Source: Bemisia tabaci
Taxonomy: Eukaryota > Arthropoda > Insecta > Hemiptera > Aleyrodidae
DNA length: 64,000 bases
Direction: 5' to 3'
Assembly (NCBI RefSeq): GCF_918797505.1
Contig: NC_092794.1
Span: forward strand, 60,931,167 to 60,995,166
The notes under the pieces are model-generated. The model did not search any database and was not told the origin of the DNA. It saw only the letters and a program-made list of their open reading frames with translations. The number at the start of each line of letters is the position of its first letter. The first letter of the stretch is position 1. The translations under genes were made by a program, and so were the position numbers. Positions 42,770-52,983 of the stretch are shown piece after piece.

Positions 42770-44029
42770 GGTACTAGGAATATTTACTATTTAACGAACC
42801 TTATATTTCCCTGACTCAGTCCTAAATTATAGAAGTATGCGTTACTTTTCCAGCAATCCAAAAAAACAATTATACAAAAAACCAATACCTACACTTTCAG
42901 ATATAAAAATGCAAATTTTTTGCAGCCTCGCTAAACGACTTATCAACCAGAGATTTTTTAGGAAGCGGACCTCCAAAGAGCTTTCAAAATTAAAAGTATA
43001 CAACAAGTAATAATGCCATGTATTCGCCATATCAAAGCCCAATACACATTTATACACCGGCTACGTAAATCTGCTAAGTTACAAAACATGAATCGACAGT
43101 TGTCGGATTGTACATCAATGACAAAATGTGTCTAGGCCCTCATTCTTGACTACAACTACTGCCCCCAGAGCCGCTCTCCGACGCCAATGCGTTGGAGCTT
43201 CCTGCTTGTTTTTTTCTGTGCTTTCATCCAAAAAATAAATCTGATAAAATTACCATTCGAACAGTTACCGGACTTCTTATGTAAGTTGTCATTTTCCATT
43301 GATAGAAAAACATATTTATTTTATGACGTGTAAAATGAAAGCTCAGCGTAAAGTTCGGACGACACGAGGAACACACATCAGGCTTGGGCAGAAAATTAAT
43401 GGTTCAAGGTAAGGCGTTATAGGAAGAAGGGGCCACTCATCACGAATTTCTTTGTTGAGATTTGTATGATCGAAAAGCACAATCAAAAACAGGGTTGCAT
43501 CGCTTCTCGAAAACTCGCTGCTGAGACAAAGTTCCTTTCCTCGCGAAAAGTAAGAAGTGAGTAATCATATTTTAAAACTTCAAGGAAAGTTTGTATCGAC
43601 GAAAATTTTGTGTCAAGGAACCGGGAATGAAAAAAAAAAACATCGATTGACATTAAAAACCGAGAGTTAAACGCATCTCACAGTGTGATTTTGTCTTTTC
43701 ATTTATCTCTTAAGTATCAGATTCCTCCTCCAATACATCTTCATATAGTAATTTTATTCATATCGACGGTAAATGCAAGGATGCATGCAAATTTGAACAC
43801 AACCAGTTTTTTTTGCAGTATTTTGGAGGGAAAATCGAGTCCTCCATGCGCCAGGTAAGAGTCTAAGTATGAAGTTCCTTTTCTAATAACCTGGTCGATT
43901 AGCATCATGAAATAAAGGAGAATCTCCAAGAAAAAATTCCATACTGCCTCCTTCGAATTACCTCAATGACTCGACACGTGGGGAAATATGGGGGAGTGCG
44001 TCTCGGCTGAAAGAAAAACACTCATGGCA
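42770..44029. other. No feature recognised
   Basis: AT-rich, nothing supported. Confidence 0.35.
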
Positions 44030-44252
44030 CAGTGGAACGAACCACTAGGAGAGGTCAAATACAAGCTCGTCGACAAAAAATGCAAATTTTAATGTTCAAC
44101 TCGTCCCATGATACATTCAACGGAATACCTCTTGAAGAAAATAATTGTTCGAGAAAACAAATTGTACCACTCCTAAACCGTCACGTTATATAATAATTAA
44201 TTTATAGGCTTTTTAAGGTTCCATACTGTATCTGACCTCACCTATCCCACTG
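44030..44252. mobile_element. Possible hAT-like MITE with CAGTGG ends
   Basis: CAGTGGAACGAACCACTAGG and the inverted CAGTGGGATAGGTGAGG share terminal CAGTGG and then an GAGGTCARATAC block. No clear target duplication was found and the interior pairs weakly. Confidence 0.5.
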
Positions 44253-44470
44253 TGCGGCATACGTAAGATGTGCACGAGGAATGATTGACCTTGAAATGGA
44301 GATAACACGATGACCGGGGTCGTGCACAAATGATTGGGGGCTCAAAGACCTGGAAAATGACTAATCCAACTTATGGGATTTATTCTGGAGTTAAATGACC
44401 GAACGCTAAATCTGAAAATAGGATGCCTACGTCCCTCCACGATCTTAAGCTTAGAGGCTCCTCACGTGTA

Positions 44471-44722
44471 CTGCCGTGCTAAGGAAAAACACCGTATGAG
44501 CCCTCAGATGTTGCCATATCTCTTCAATAAAAGTCATATTTACTGAGAAAATTGTGGATATTTTCCCCCGAAATTTTCAGATACATTTGTTCTCGATTTA
44601 ATCAAAGATATCTGAAAATTTCAAGGAAAATTATGCAAAACTTTCCTCACAAATATATGTTTTATTCGAGGAAATTTGGCAACTCTAGAATGTTCATACA
44701 ACGTTTTTCGATAGCACGGCAG
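44471..44722. mobile_element. MITE, CTGCCGTGC family, full length
   Basis: CTGCCGTGCTAAGGAAAAAC at the left and CGATAGCACGGCAG at the right, with the inner blocks CAGATGTTGCCATATCTC and GGCAACTCTAGAATGTTCAT. 252 bp. Confidence 0.9.
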
Positions 44723-45185
44723 TGCGCCTGTCCTTTGAGACGGTCTGGCTTTTGCAACATATTGATGGCTTTTATTCCTTTTTCTTCTTTTTTTTCTTAA
44801 TCGACCATGGACCACGATCAATCGGTTTGGAGTGTTTTTCAAAATGACGACAGGTTTTTGTCGATCTACTATTTAGATTCGTCTATCGGCATCGATGGAC
44901 TCATCTTGACTTAGACATTCTCGTTTTTTTATGGACAGCGAGACTCGGAACTTTTTAGTCCTCTTTCGCCCGTCATCTTTTATTTTCTTCATCTTTTTTT
45001 TTAGCTATTTAAGGTTTTAATCCTCTAAAGATGTCTCAAGTGAAAAGGAAGTCGGTTTAACGGTTGCACAGGATAACTTAAAAATTGCAGAAAGTATCTT
45101 GCATATCCGGAAGTACAGGAAGGGGACGTTGCTTCCCGTGGTAAAATTTTTTCATAGGATCTGTTTCGAAGTACCGTAGACCCAC

Positions 45186-45317
45186 GGCCGGCCGTAAGAT
45201 TTCTTATAGCTTCTATAGCCGGTTATACCATTTCTTATAGCCTTTTATAGTTGATTTTGATAAAGCTAAAACCAGGGAACAAACTGTATAGCCCGACGAT
45301 AGGGACTACAGCCCGAC
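45186..45317 (-). mobile_element. Inverted extra end adjoining copy C
   Basis: GGCCGTAAGATTTCTTATAG and TTATACCATTTCTTATAGCC are the complement of the right-end modules of copy B (28890-28945), placed just left of copy C. It suggests a partial second element or a rearranged end. Confidence 0.65.
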
Positions 45318-46224
45318 CCTGGTAAAAATTGGCGATAAGAGCTCAGAAAATCATATAGCTGGCTGTAGAATGCGGAGAAAATCATACGGCCAGGCTATAC
45401 GAAGCGATAAAAAATTATGCAGCCGGGCTATAGTTCCTATAGACAAGCTTTACACTTTATCGCCTGGCTGTTGCTTATTTGCCACCGATTATAAAAGGCT
45501 ATAAGAAATTGTCTAGAAATTCGTGTGCTTTGGAAATCATTAAGTTTGATACGGAACCACCTTAATATTTACAAAACACACGTTATATTTTCCTTTAATA
45601 CATATTTTTTTTCATCAATTAAAACGAGAACAATTCATACAGGATGTGCAAACATTTCAAAATCATGAGTTGAATAACGCTTGCTCCGCCAGATTAAATA
45701 TTAGAGCCTAACACAAAGCGGAGCGGCGACGCACTGGCGCCTACAAACCTAACAGGGATACTTCACGCATTGCGCAACGCGTGAAGTATCCCAGTTAGGT
45801 TTGTAGGCGCTAATGCGTGTTTCGCGCTGGCTGCCCGCCTGCCGCACCGCAGCGTGCCACGGCTCTTGAAGCAACTATTTCACACTAGAGGTATTGCTCA
45901 GTATCATACGAAACTGAAGGCGCTCTAATATATTAGGAATGGCAGGCATCCATCAAAAGTACGGAGCTTTCCTCGCAAAATAAATCAAGATACTACGGCC
46001 CAAAAAGAGAGCATAGTGGTCCAAAAACTCACTAAGTCCTAGCATCCGTAATTTTATTAGTGACGTTTAGCATACACTTTATCGCCTGACTGTGAATTGC
46101 TTAATTCGGCTATAAAAGGCTATAAGGATTTGTGTAGCCGGCTGTAGAAGCTATTGGAACTCTTACAGCCGGCCGTAGGTCTATGGTATTTTGGAACACA
46201 GATTCTACTGCCAATTTTTACCAG
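45318..46224 (+). mobile_element. Foldback repeat family, copy C
   Basis: Left end CCTGGTAAAAATTGGCGATA, right end CCAATTTTTACCAG. It parallels copy B throughout: TATAGCCGGGCTATA modules, the TTTGATACGGAACCACCTTA block, the AAAATCATGAGTTGAA block, the central palindrome at 45735-45812, the CTTGAAGCAACTATTTCACA block and the right-hand modules. It has one palindrome unit rather than three tandem units. Non-coding. Confidence 0.85.
45735..45812. repeat. 78-bp palindrome in copy C
   Basis: TGGCGCCTACAAACCTAACA with the inverted partner AGTTAGGTTTGTAGGCGCTA, meeting at TTGCGCAACGC. A few mismatches. Confidence 0.9.
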
Positions 46225-46356
46225 AGGACTGTATAATTTTTATCGTTTCGTGTAGCCCGGCTGTACGATTTTATTCGCTTTCTGTAACCATTCTGCTGTT
46301 TCTGCTTTCATTTTATGGTGCTTTGAAACGCAGCTCCTATAGCCAATTTTTACCAG
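46225..46356 (+). mobile_element. Second right end beyond copy C
   Basis: After the first terminus, further TGTAGCCCGGCTGTACG modules lead to another terminal block, TATAGCCAATTTTTACCAGA, ending at 46356. Together with the inverted end at 45186 this makes copy C a composite. Confidence 0.65.
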
Positions 46357-46589
46357 AGTTATTACTTTATATGTCAACATATTTTTCGATTTGAGGTAAT
46401 TTTTTTCAATGCATTGAATTTTTCTTGAAAAGTGCACAAGTTTTGCAAGTTAGAAGTTGTTAAACCGAACACTAAGACATCAGCTTGATAGATAAGATTG
46501 TATTCAATGACCGATTTGACTCGCGTTGATTTTGGGTTTTTCGCAAGCGGAAGGATTTCATTCGCTGATTCTCATGGAGTTATTCAGTA

Positions 46590-46715
46590 ATGAGCTAATA
46601 TTAGAAATTTCTAATTAACGTTTCGTGTTCTGCATTACATTTTCTGATAATGTATCGCAATGTTATAAGTCTCGTATAAGTTTAATTCTTACCCCATCTA
46701 GCGGTCCATTCCGCC
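46590..46715 (+). repeat. TAGTGGTCCATTC family, end fragment
   Basis: GTTTCGTGTTCTGCATTACA, a TGATAATGTATC block and CATCTAGCGGTCCATTCCGC correspond to the right ends at 24590-24680 and 56889-56985, more diverged. Confidence 0.5.
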
Positions 46716-46846
46716 TTACTGGGAATTTGCGGTGTTACAAATTTGCCAGAGAGACAATTTCTTGCAAAAATGGATGACTTGGCCAGAAAAAAGTGGACAA
46801 AAGAAAACAAAATATGGGGAGGACCCTGACTGAGCTAAAGCAGGTC

Positions 46847-47305
46847 AATCCTTAACTGTGTGATTATTCAAAAAGAGGATGAGAAAAGTACAGAAAAGTG
46901 ACTGATACGCAAGGTGCAAAATGTAAGACCTACCCTTGCCAAAAACAGGGCAATTTTTAACTACGAGATTAGAAAAATATCTCGTGAAAAAACAAGCACG
47001 AGCCTCCATGACTGTACATGGAATACATTGGTAATAGTCTAATACGCTTACCACTTGCAAGTCGCAACCTCTAAGAGATATCAAAAGATCTAAGAGTACT
47101 TTAGTTCAGCAGGAAATTTTCTTAACTTTCAGATGTCTCAAGGTAAAGTACAATTTCAGTCGATTTAACTAAAAATTTGGTCGATCAACCAAGTCCTTTA
47201 GGTTAATTTGACCGAAAAAAGTAACCCAAAGTCACAATATCACGGAAATTTTTAACTGTGTGCTCTTTCCACTAAAAGCCAATTTCCAACCGTGTGATTA
47301 GAAAA
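46847..47305 (+). repeat. Scattered TTTAACTGTGTGATTAGAAAA motifs
   Basis: Variants of CAATTTTTAACTGTGTGATT, often followed by an A-rich run, occur near 46850, 46950, 47248 and 47283. The spacing is irregular. Confidence 0.5.
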
Positions 47306-47810
47306 AAAAGGAAGGAAAAAAAGATTACAGGACAATTTTTTTACTTTTCTCCGTTCAATATTAAATGTGTCCATAGTTGACTTTGCCGATGAATTCCAAA
47401 TTTTTGGTCCGAGAAAATATCTCAATTTTTTGGTCCGAAAACTGAATCTAGTCCAATGGACGCGTCGTAATTGAGGATAATAGACGAAATTTCAATCGAA
47501 AATCGAGGATAAAAGCTCACGAATTTCAAATGTTTCATGAAATTTTACATAGCTGGTCGTAATCTATTGCGTTGGTATGGATGTGTAACACTCAGTCCTA
47601 CAACAAGAACAAGGACAATCGGACAAGATTTGTGTTGGGACCAAAGAATTTATTAGACAAAAAATGTGACGGACGACTCTGCAAAGTGGACGAAAAAAAG
47701 TGGATAAATTCAGAGTTGCCATAGAATTTGGAAAATTAAATTCCCTGATTTTCCCAATACATTTTTGTGAAATTCCTAGACATAGAAAAAATTTCAAATT
47801 GTTAAAAAGA

Positions 47811-47920
47811 CACACTGTAAAAGCTCGCTAAGTCAAACTACGGTTAAGACAATATGCCGATTAAGTCGAATTTTTTGTTGGTCCCTACACAATTAGACTT
47901 AGCAAGCTTTTACTATGTGT
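47811..47920. mobile_element. 110-bp MITE with GTAAAAGCTYGCTAAGTC ends
   Basis: CACACTGTAAAAGCTCGCTA at the left, followed by AGTC. The right end inverted reads ACACATAGTAAAAGCTTGCT, followed by AAGTC. About 24 matched terminal bases. Single copy here. Confidence 0.8.
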
Positions 47921-48156
47921 AAGAGATAGTTTTCAAGCAGAATTTGTTTTTCGAAACGTCAAACCCACTCGAGAAAGCAAATAAAGGTGACTCGACAATT
48001 TTTCTCTGAAATTTTCGTCATCTTCCCTGATTTTAAAAATTCTCTAACATTTTCCAGTTTTCCCGGTATGCCCTGACTGTGGTAACCATGCAAATTGTCC
48101 TGGAACCGGAAAATTTTTGAAGAAAACAGGTCCGAGATGAAAGGCGTCAGACCTAC

Positions 48157-48335
48157 CTTTGCTGAGCAGATCAGCCGAGGACCAGTCGTCGAGGGAACCG
48201 GTTTGATCGGTGAATTGGTCCGGGAGCACGAGTTAAAGGGGCGATGGGCACAGAAAAGAGGGTACTTCCGGTTGTGGTGATGGTCGCGTTGGGTCCGGTT
48301 CCGGTTCTGCTGGTAGCGGCGGTTTAAGCACGAGT
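48157..48335 (-). other. Candidate first (5' untranslated) exon on minus strand
   Basis: Minus-strand CpG-containing sequence from about 48335 down to 48157 contains no ATG and ends AAAG|GTAGGT, a good splice donor. It lies about 30 bases downstream of a TATAAA. The lack of an ATG fits an untranslated leader exon. The rest of the gene would lie at lower coordinates after an intron. No downstream exon is identified, so this is an inference from signals. Confidence 0.35.
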
Positions 48336-48359
48336 GGGAGCGCGGCAGCCACTTGCCGC

Positions 48360-48430
48360 TTCTTTATAATTTATTATTGGCCCTCGCGCACCCCCTCCCC
48401 ACCCCCCGTCTTCCGCCCCTGCCGCACCGA
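48360..48430 (-). promoter_or_regulatory. Candidate minus-strand promoter (GC boxes, CCAAT, TATA)
   Basis: Reading the minus strand: a G-rich stretch with GGGGCGG at about 48415-48422 and a GGGGTGGGGAGGGGG-type run, then GGCCAAT at about 48376-48382, then TATAAA at 48368-48363. The expected start is near 48335. The CCAAT is unusually close to the TATA. The whole patch stands out from AT-rich surroundings. Confidence 0.4.
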
Positions 48431-48454
48431 AAACGCAACTCGCGGAGCGCGCCC

Positions 48455-49095
48455 GACTAACAGGTGGGCATCGTCGCACCCTAGGCGGAATTGAACTGAT
48501 TATTTGCCAAATCACGTAAGCGCCAAAATTGCGAATGCGAGGGAAACAAGAAAAACCGTTTTATCCGCTTTGTTGGCAATGTTTAAATTCTAAGAAATGC
48601 GTGCTCTTTCAAATGGCTATTTTGAAATCAGACATGATTGATTATACCATAGAAAACAAAGAAAAAAACAACCCCTCAACCGCAAAAATGAAAATTGGCG
48701 CTTACGTGATTTGGAAAATAATCGGTTCAATTTTAGATTTTCGTGGTTCAACCACTGAAAGCAACCCCCCCCCCCCCCAAAAAAAAGTTAGTTTTGAAAA
48801 TGTTTAATTTTTATCTACAGCGATTACATTTATCCCCTATCAACTGGTGGGCATCTTTGCACCCTAGGCGCAATTCTGGATTCTCATGGTCCTGTCGCTA
48901 AGAGTGTAGCAAAAAACAAGGTCGTTTTAAACACGTTTTATTTTGATTTGCAAGAGACAAATTTTTCCTCCAACTAATTGGTGGGCATCTCCGCACTCTA
49001 GGCGAAATTTTGAATTTTCATGTTTCCATCACTGAAAGCCCACAAAAAAAAGTCAGTTTTAAAAAAAAATGTTTTATTTTGATCTGCGAGATTTA
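48455..49095 (+). repeat. Tandem repeat, GGTGGGCATC unit, three copies
   Basis: Units start near 48461, 48845 and 48980 with GGTGGGCATC..CGCAC.CTAGGCG, followed by AATTTTGAATTTTCATGG-like, CACTGAAAGC and A-rich AAAAAAGT.AGTTTT blocks ending in GTTTTATTTTGATCTG. The true unit is about 135 bp; unit 1 is lengthened by the insertion at 48489-48732. Confidence 0.75.
48489..48732. mobile_element. MITE inserted in the first tandem unit
   Basis: AATTGAACTGATTATTTGCC, then AAATCACGTAAGCGCCAA, is mirrored by the right end with two or three changes. The insertion splits the AATT.TGAATTTTCATG segment that is continuous in units 2 and 3, so the boundaries are well defined by comparison. No ORF of note. 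Confidence 0.8.
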
Positions 49096-49650
49096 TTCGT
49101 CGCCGCTAGGTGCAGTCAAAATCAATACAAAACGTTCTATTCCGTTAAATGAAGTGTTAACATTAAAATATGATCGCTCAGTCACTGCCTTGAGTTAGGT
49201 TTATTTATACATATATCTAGGATATTCTGGAAGGATTTAAAACGGAAATTGACTCCATTGAACCTTTTTGAGTGTCACAACCGTCACACTTTTTATTTTT
49301 GAAGCAAGTGATATTCCAAAAAATCCCTGTGCTCACTTTATAGTCCTTACAACCAATTGCATGTGTACAGACTCAGGAGTTTATGCTTCATTGCTGTTGA
49401 GTATACCCGCCGTTTTTATTTAAATTTCTCACCACCGTCACAGTTATGCCCGTCACACCACATAGAATATTTTGTGTGTAAAAAGAAGGGAGGATGGATT
49501 GTCTGATAAAAAAGGTACCCATATTAAATGTTTAAGCCTGCATGGTATTATACTTGACTAAGAAAACAAATCTTCGATCTAAAATAATCAATTTGAATTT
49601 TTAGTTTTTTGCGGGCCAAATTGGACGGTTTTCGTTGAATTGCCCCTATA
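49096..49650. other. No feature recognised
   Basis: AT-rich, nothing supported. Confidence 0.35.
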
Positions 49651-49915
49651 CGTTTCACGCCAACTAGCGACCGCACTTTGTTTGTGCAATGCGTAAGGTA
49701 TTCATACAGTCTTGTAGGCGCACACATGCTTTCCGTATCGACCAGTGACCGTACTGTGTTAGGCGCAATGCGTGAAGTATTCCAGCCCTCTTGTAGGCGC
49801 TAATATGCTTCTAGCGCCGACTAGCGTCCGCACTGTCTTGGACGCAATACGTAAAGTATTCTTGCAGTCTTGTAGACGCTAATATGCTTTTCGTGCCAAC
49901 CGGTAGCCGCACTAC
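49651..49915 (+). repeat. 79-bp tandem array carrying the palindrome-arm module
   Basis: About 3.3 units, anchored by CCGCACT at 49671, CCGTACT at 49749, CCGCACT at 49828 and CCGCACT at 49907. Each unit includes GCGCAATGCGTGAAGTATTC and TTGTAGGCGCTAATATGC-type blocks, which are the arm of the palindromes in copies A-C. Units are moderately diverged. Confidence 0.85.
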
Positions 49916-50685
49916 GAGTACAAACATCGATTGAATAGGAACCGAGATAGCATTTTTGACCATTTACCCGCTTTCTTGGATTTCCAATTATGAAACTTTC
50001 ATAAAAACTTGATATCCAAAATCTAAGCTTGTCAGTCTCGGATTCCTCGTTAAAAATCGTTATGATTGCATGTGTCATCCGTTAATGAAGGAAAAGGGCT
50101 GAACGAAGGCATACTGATTCTAACATATCAGTATGATAATCGGATAATCGGATCCTATGGACAAATTCGGGCTTTCAAAGAGTCAGGGTATCCTTTTCCG
50201 GGCATTTAAAAATCCATCGAGAACGACCCTAATGATTCGTCGTTCCCAGACATTCAGACATTCCGTCTCTTTAAGTTTAGATAATAGAAATAGAGAATTC
50301 AAGATAAACTTAGAGATGGAGGAGATGGAAGAATGACATATCTTCCATTAAAATTATGGACAAATATTTGATTACCATACAATTTCAAAAGTGAAAGATA
50401 GTATGTCACGCACTTGATGGAAAAATCACACATTTTTGGGCAGGGCCAAGTTGTTTTCAGGGAGGATAGGCCCCTTGCCCCCTGGATTCCGAGTGCAAAT
50501 TTCAAATCGTTACATCTTTCAATTCTTAACTCTCACTGTGGCAAATATTTCAAAGTTATCAAAAACTATACTTTGAAAAATAATGTTGCATATTGGTACC
50601 TTAGGAACAAGTTAATAAATTGATTTTCGGAAATTTTTGGAGGGAAAATTCCAAGACTGACGACATTTGCATTTTATCGAATTGA
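49916..50685. other. No feature recognised
   Basis: AT-rich, nothing supported. Confidence 0.35.
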
Positions 50686-50952
50686 CTATGGGACCTCCAT
50701 TATGAAGGCTATGATATCACTTGTCGTTAAAACTATTATGTGTTCTTTTTCCAACTTCATGGTGCGAGTTTGCAAGTGCGAATTGTTAAGACATCTGTAG
50801 CAAGCGTTATTGAAGGGAGCGACGAGGGCGAAAATGACGTTTTGGAAAATGGACCCAGTGCTTAGTGTCTGAGCGAAAAGTATAATCCAACGAATTATCT
50901 TCCCTTCTTCGTGAAATGGTGAATGGTCATCCAAAAGAATATCGGAAATTGA
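50686..50952 (-). CDS. Coding-looking open frame, no start codon (candidate exon)
   Basis: The minus-strand frame is open from just after a TGA to a TAG. It reads about 88 residues with no N-terminal ATG, including FHEEGKIIRWIILFAQ, NVIFALVAPFNNACYRC and a C-terminal HIIVLTTSDIIAFIMEVP. It could be an internal or last exon, but no acceptor is obvious. Unrecognised. Confidence 0.18.
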   Translation of the reverse strand, partial: SISDILLDDHSPFHEEGKIIRWIILFAQTLSTGSIFQNVIFALVAPFNNACYRCLNNSHLQTRTMKLEKEHIIVLTTSDIIAFIMEVP

Positions 50953-51331
50953 AATTGACTTATTTCATTTTTAACTACATAAGGAGGGTCTTTTCCATTT
51001 CATGTTAAGTCAGACAGTAGTGAAAGGTTCGTTATGCATGCTTGCGGAGGTGTGTTTCGTGTTTTAAAGGGTGCACAATGGCAGAAAAGGGTACAATTTT
51101 ACTCATAACAGCAGCAAATGTACCAGCTCTCTGCTGATAAGTCTGAAAGAGCGCCAATAGTTTTACACACTAACAGCTTTCTCATAACTCTCGTCTTTAG
51201 TTTCACGAGTAAGACAAATATTGCTGTTTGAGCTGAATCAGTCGGTGCATTTAAAGGAGATCAGTCAAATTTTTAGATCAGCGTAAGACTGGAAATCGAA
51301 AATTTGTGCATTAAGGCTCTCTCGGAAAAAC

Positions 51332-51644
51332 CAGAGTCCCTTTATACTGAGAGTCAAGACAACACCCCCTCATGGAGTCACAAACGGGAATAAAGATTAC
51401 AGAAATTAAACGTTTTTTGTAATCTTTGATCGGCCCATTCTCAAATTCCTTTCTCCGTTCCTTCTCTCATTCCGTTTGTTCCTTGTCGAGCCCGTTATTC
51501 CCTGGTCCATTCCAGATTATAATCTTTGCAATCGGTGAAAATGTAATCTTTATTCCCGTTTGTGACACTGTGAAGGCCTAAAATACGGGAACCAATCAGA
51601 AATGGATTCACATTGTCTTGACTCTCAGTAATAAAGGGACTCTA
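51332..51644. mobile_element. 313-bp MITE, CAGAGTCCC family, with exact 8-bp target duplication
   Basis: CAGAGTCCCTTTATACTGAG, then AGTCAAGACAA, at the left; the right end is inverted TAGAGTCCCTTTATTACTGA. Subterminal GTAATCTTTATTCCCGTTTG blocks face each other. GGAAAAAC occurs immediately before 51332 and immediately after 51644. CAG/TAG ends with 8-bp duplications suggest hAT type. The second copy at 62224 lies in the opposite orientation. Confidence 0.85.
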
Positions 51645-51700
51645 GGAAAAACGTCAGAGGACAGAGCAGAACGTCCAAGAAGGACGACTAACTTTAAAAG

Positions 51701-51943
51701 TCACCCGCCCCTTTGTGCGGGGGAGTTGGGTGTCTCCTCCTCTTGATGCTGGACCAATGAGAGGAGCCTAAACACACGCTCGGCCTTCTCTCTCACTCTG
51801 CCTCTCCCGATAGCCTCTTTCTTCGTCAACGATGCGGTGCGGCGTCGGATCTCTGTCATCGAAAGGATGTGCAAATAGGTATCTTTCTGACGCTCGTCCA
51901 GCAGAATCCAGTAGTCGCAGTCGACTCGTATACTGGCTGCCAT
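51701..51943 (-). CDS. Unrecognised 80-codon ORF, GC-rich (candidate)
   Basis: ATG to TGA on the minus strand in a markedly GC-richer, CpG-containing patch. The product is charged and probably helical: VDCDYWILLDERQKDTYL, then a basic stretch (GRGRVREKAERVFRLL), then an acidic and polar tail (QHQEEETPNSPAQRGG). The ATG is about 20 bases from the hairpin element at 51964. The plus strand also has an ATG frame here (51832-52125), so strand and reality are uncertain. Confidence 0.3.
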   Translation of the reverse strand: MAASIRVDCDYWILLDERQKDTYLHILSMTEIRRRTASLTKKEAIGRGRVREKAERVFRLLSLVQHQEEETPNSPAQRGG

Positions 51944-51963
51944 GCAATATTCTATTATATCAG

Positions 51964-52102
51964 GGTACTTACATTTCTTTTTCGTCCGATGTGAATTTTT
52001 CTTTGGTTGTCAAACTTAAACCACCCGTGGTGACAACCTCTAGGTGGTTTAAGTTTGACAACCGAAGAAAAATTCACATCGGGCGAAAAAAATGTAAGTA
52101 CC
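51964..52102. mobile_element. Near-perfect 139-bp hairpin element
   Basis: The left arm GGTACTTACATTTCTTTTTC to AACTTAAACCACC (62 bases) pairs with the right arm with only a handful of changes, leaving a loop of about 17 bases. It contains no coding information of its own. It could be a young MITE or a source of a double-stranded RNA stem. Confidence 0.85.
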
Positions 52103-52983
52103 ATGATACAAGTGCAACCCGATAAAGAAAAAATAATCTTCTATTTTTAAAAAATGACCTCTGAGAGCTCCAGGGGCCCAAAACTTCAAACCATCTGGAC
52201 TTTTCATTTCCACGAGCTTAACGATAGTCGATGGTGAAACTACTATACTCATCACTTCGATTTTTAACGGTTTAAGTTAGCTGCATCTATGAGCTGTATG
52301 GGATATCTGTTACCTTCAAAACGTTTAATGTGTGTAAAAATAGGGAAGTTACACAAGAACGTATTTCAATTATTTGTGTATTTGCGCGCTGTTTCTCAAA
52401 ACTCGTATCTCGTGCTGGATCCTGTGTGATTACATAGACCGCATAGAAAAGAAGTTTCCATGCAGAGTGATTAAACATAGCGTTAAGCCATCAAATTTGC
52501 AAAATTCCAGTGCCTTCGGCTAGTAAGACAGAATTTAATTTTCAAAACACGCATCTCGATTTTTATCTCATTTGACGAAGTTATGTAAAAAATGCTTGCA
52601 GAGACAACCGTCAAAAATGTGAATCGTGAACAGATGGTTAGTTATCCTGGAAAATAGTATTTTTCAAGGAATACGTTCCTGTAGGTCCACCATTGTAAAG
52701 TTCTACTACATTACTCAGGTTTCCATCACAAGTTTGCTTTATAACTGAATTTGTCAAAAAGAAAGAAAAAAAGACACACTCTCTCTGAACGTTCCTTAAA
52801 TTTAAAAACATTTCTTTAAAAAACATCCCTGAAGTATGAATTTATTCTTATGCCACGTATTGATCCGCAAATGTTTTTAATGAAATAATTTTTAATCACT
52901 TAAAAATCATCGCTTGCGTGAAACGGTAAATTGAGAGTGGTATGTTGGTTTGTGCCCTATTCATTTGGGCGATAGTTTCAAAG
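52103..52983. other. No feature recognised
   Basis: AT-rich, nothing supported. Confidence 0.35.
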
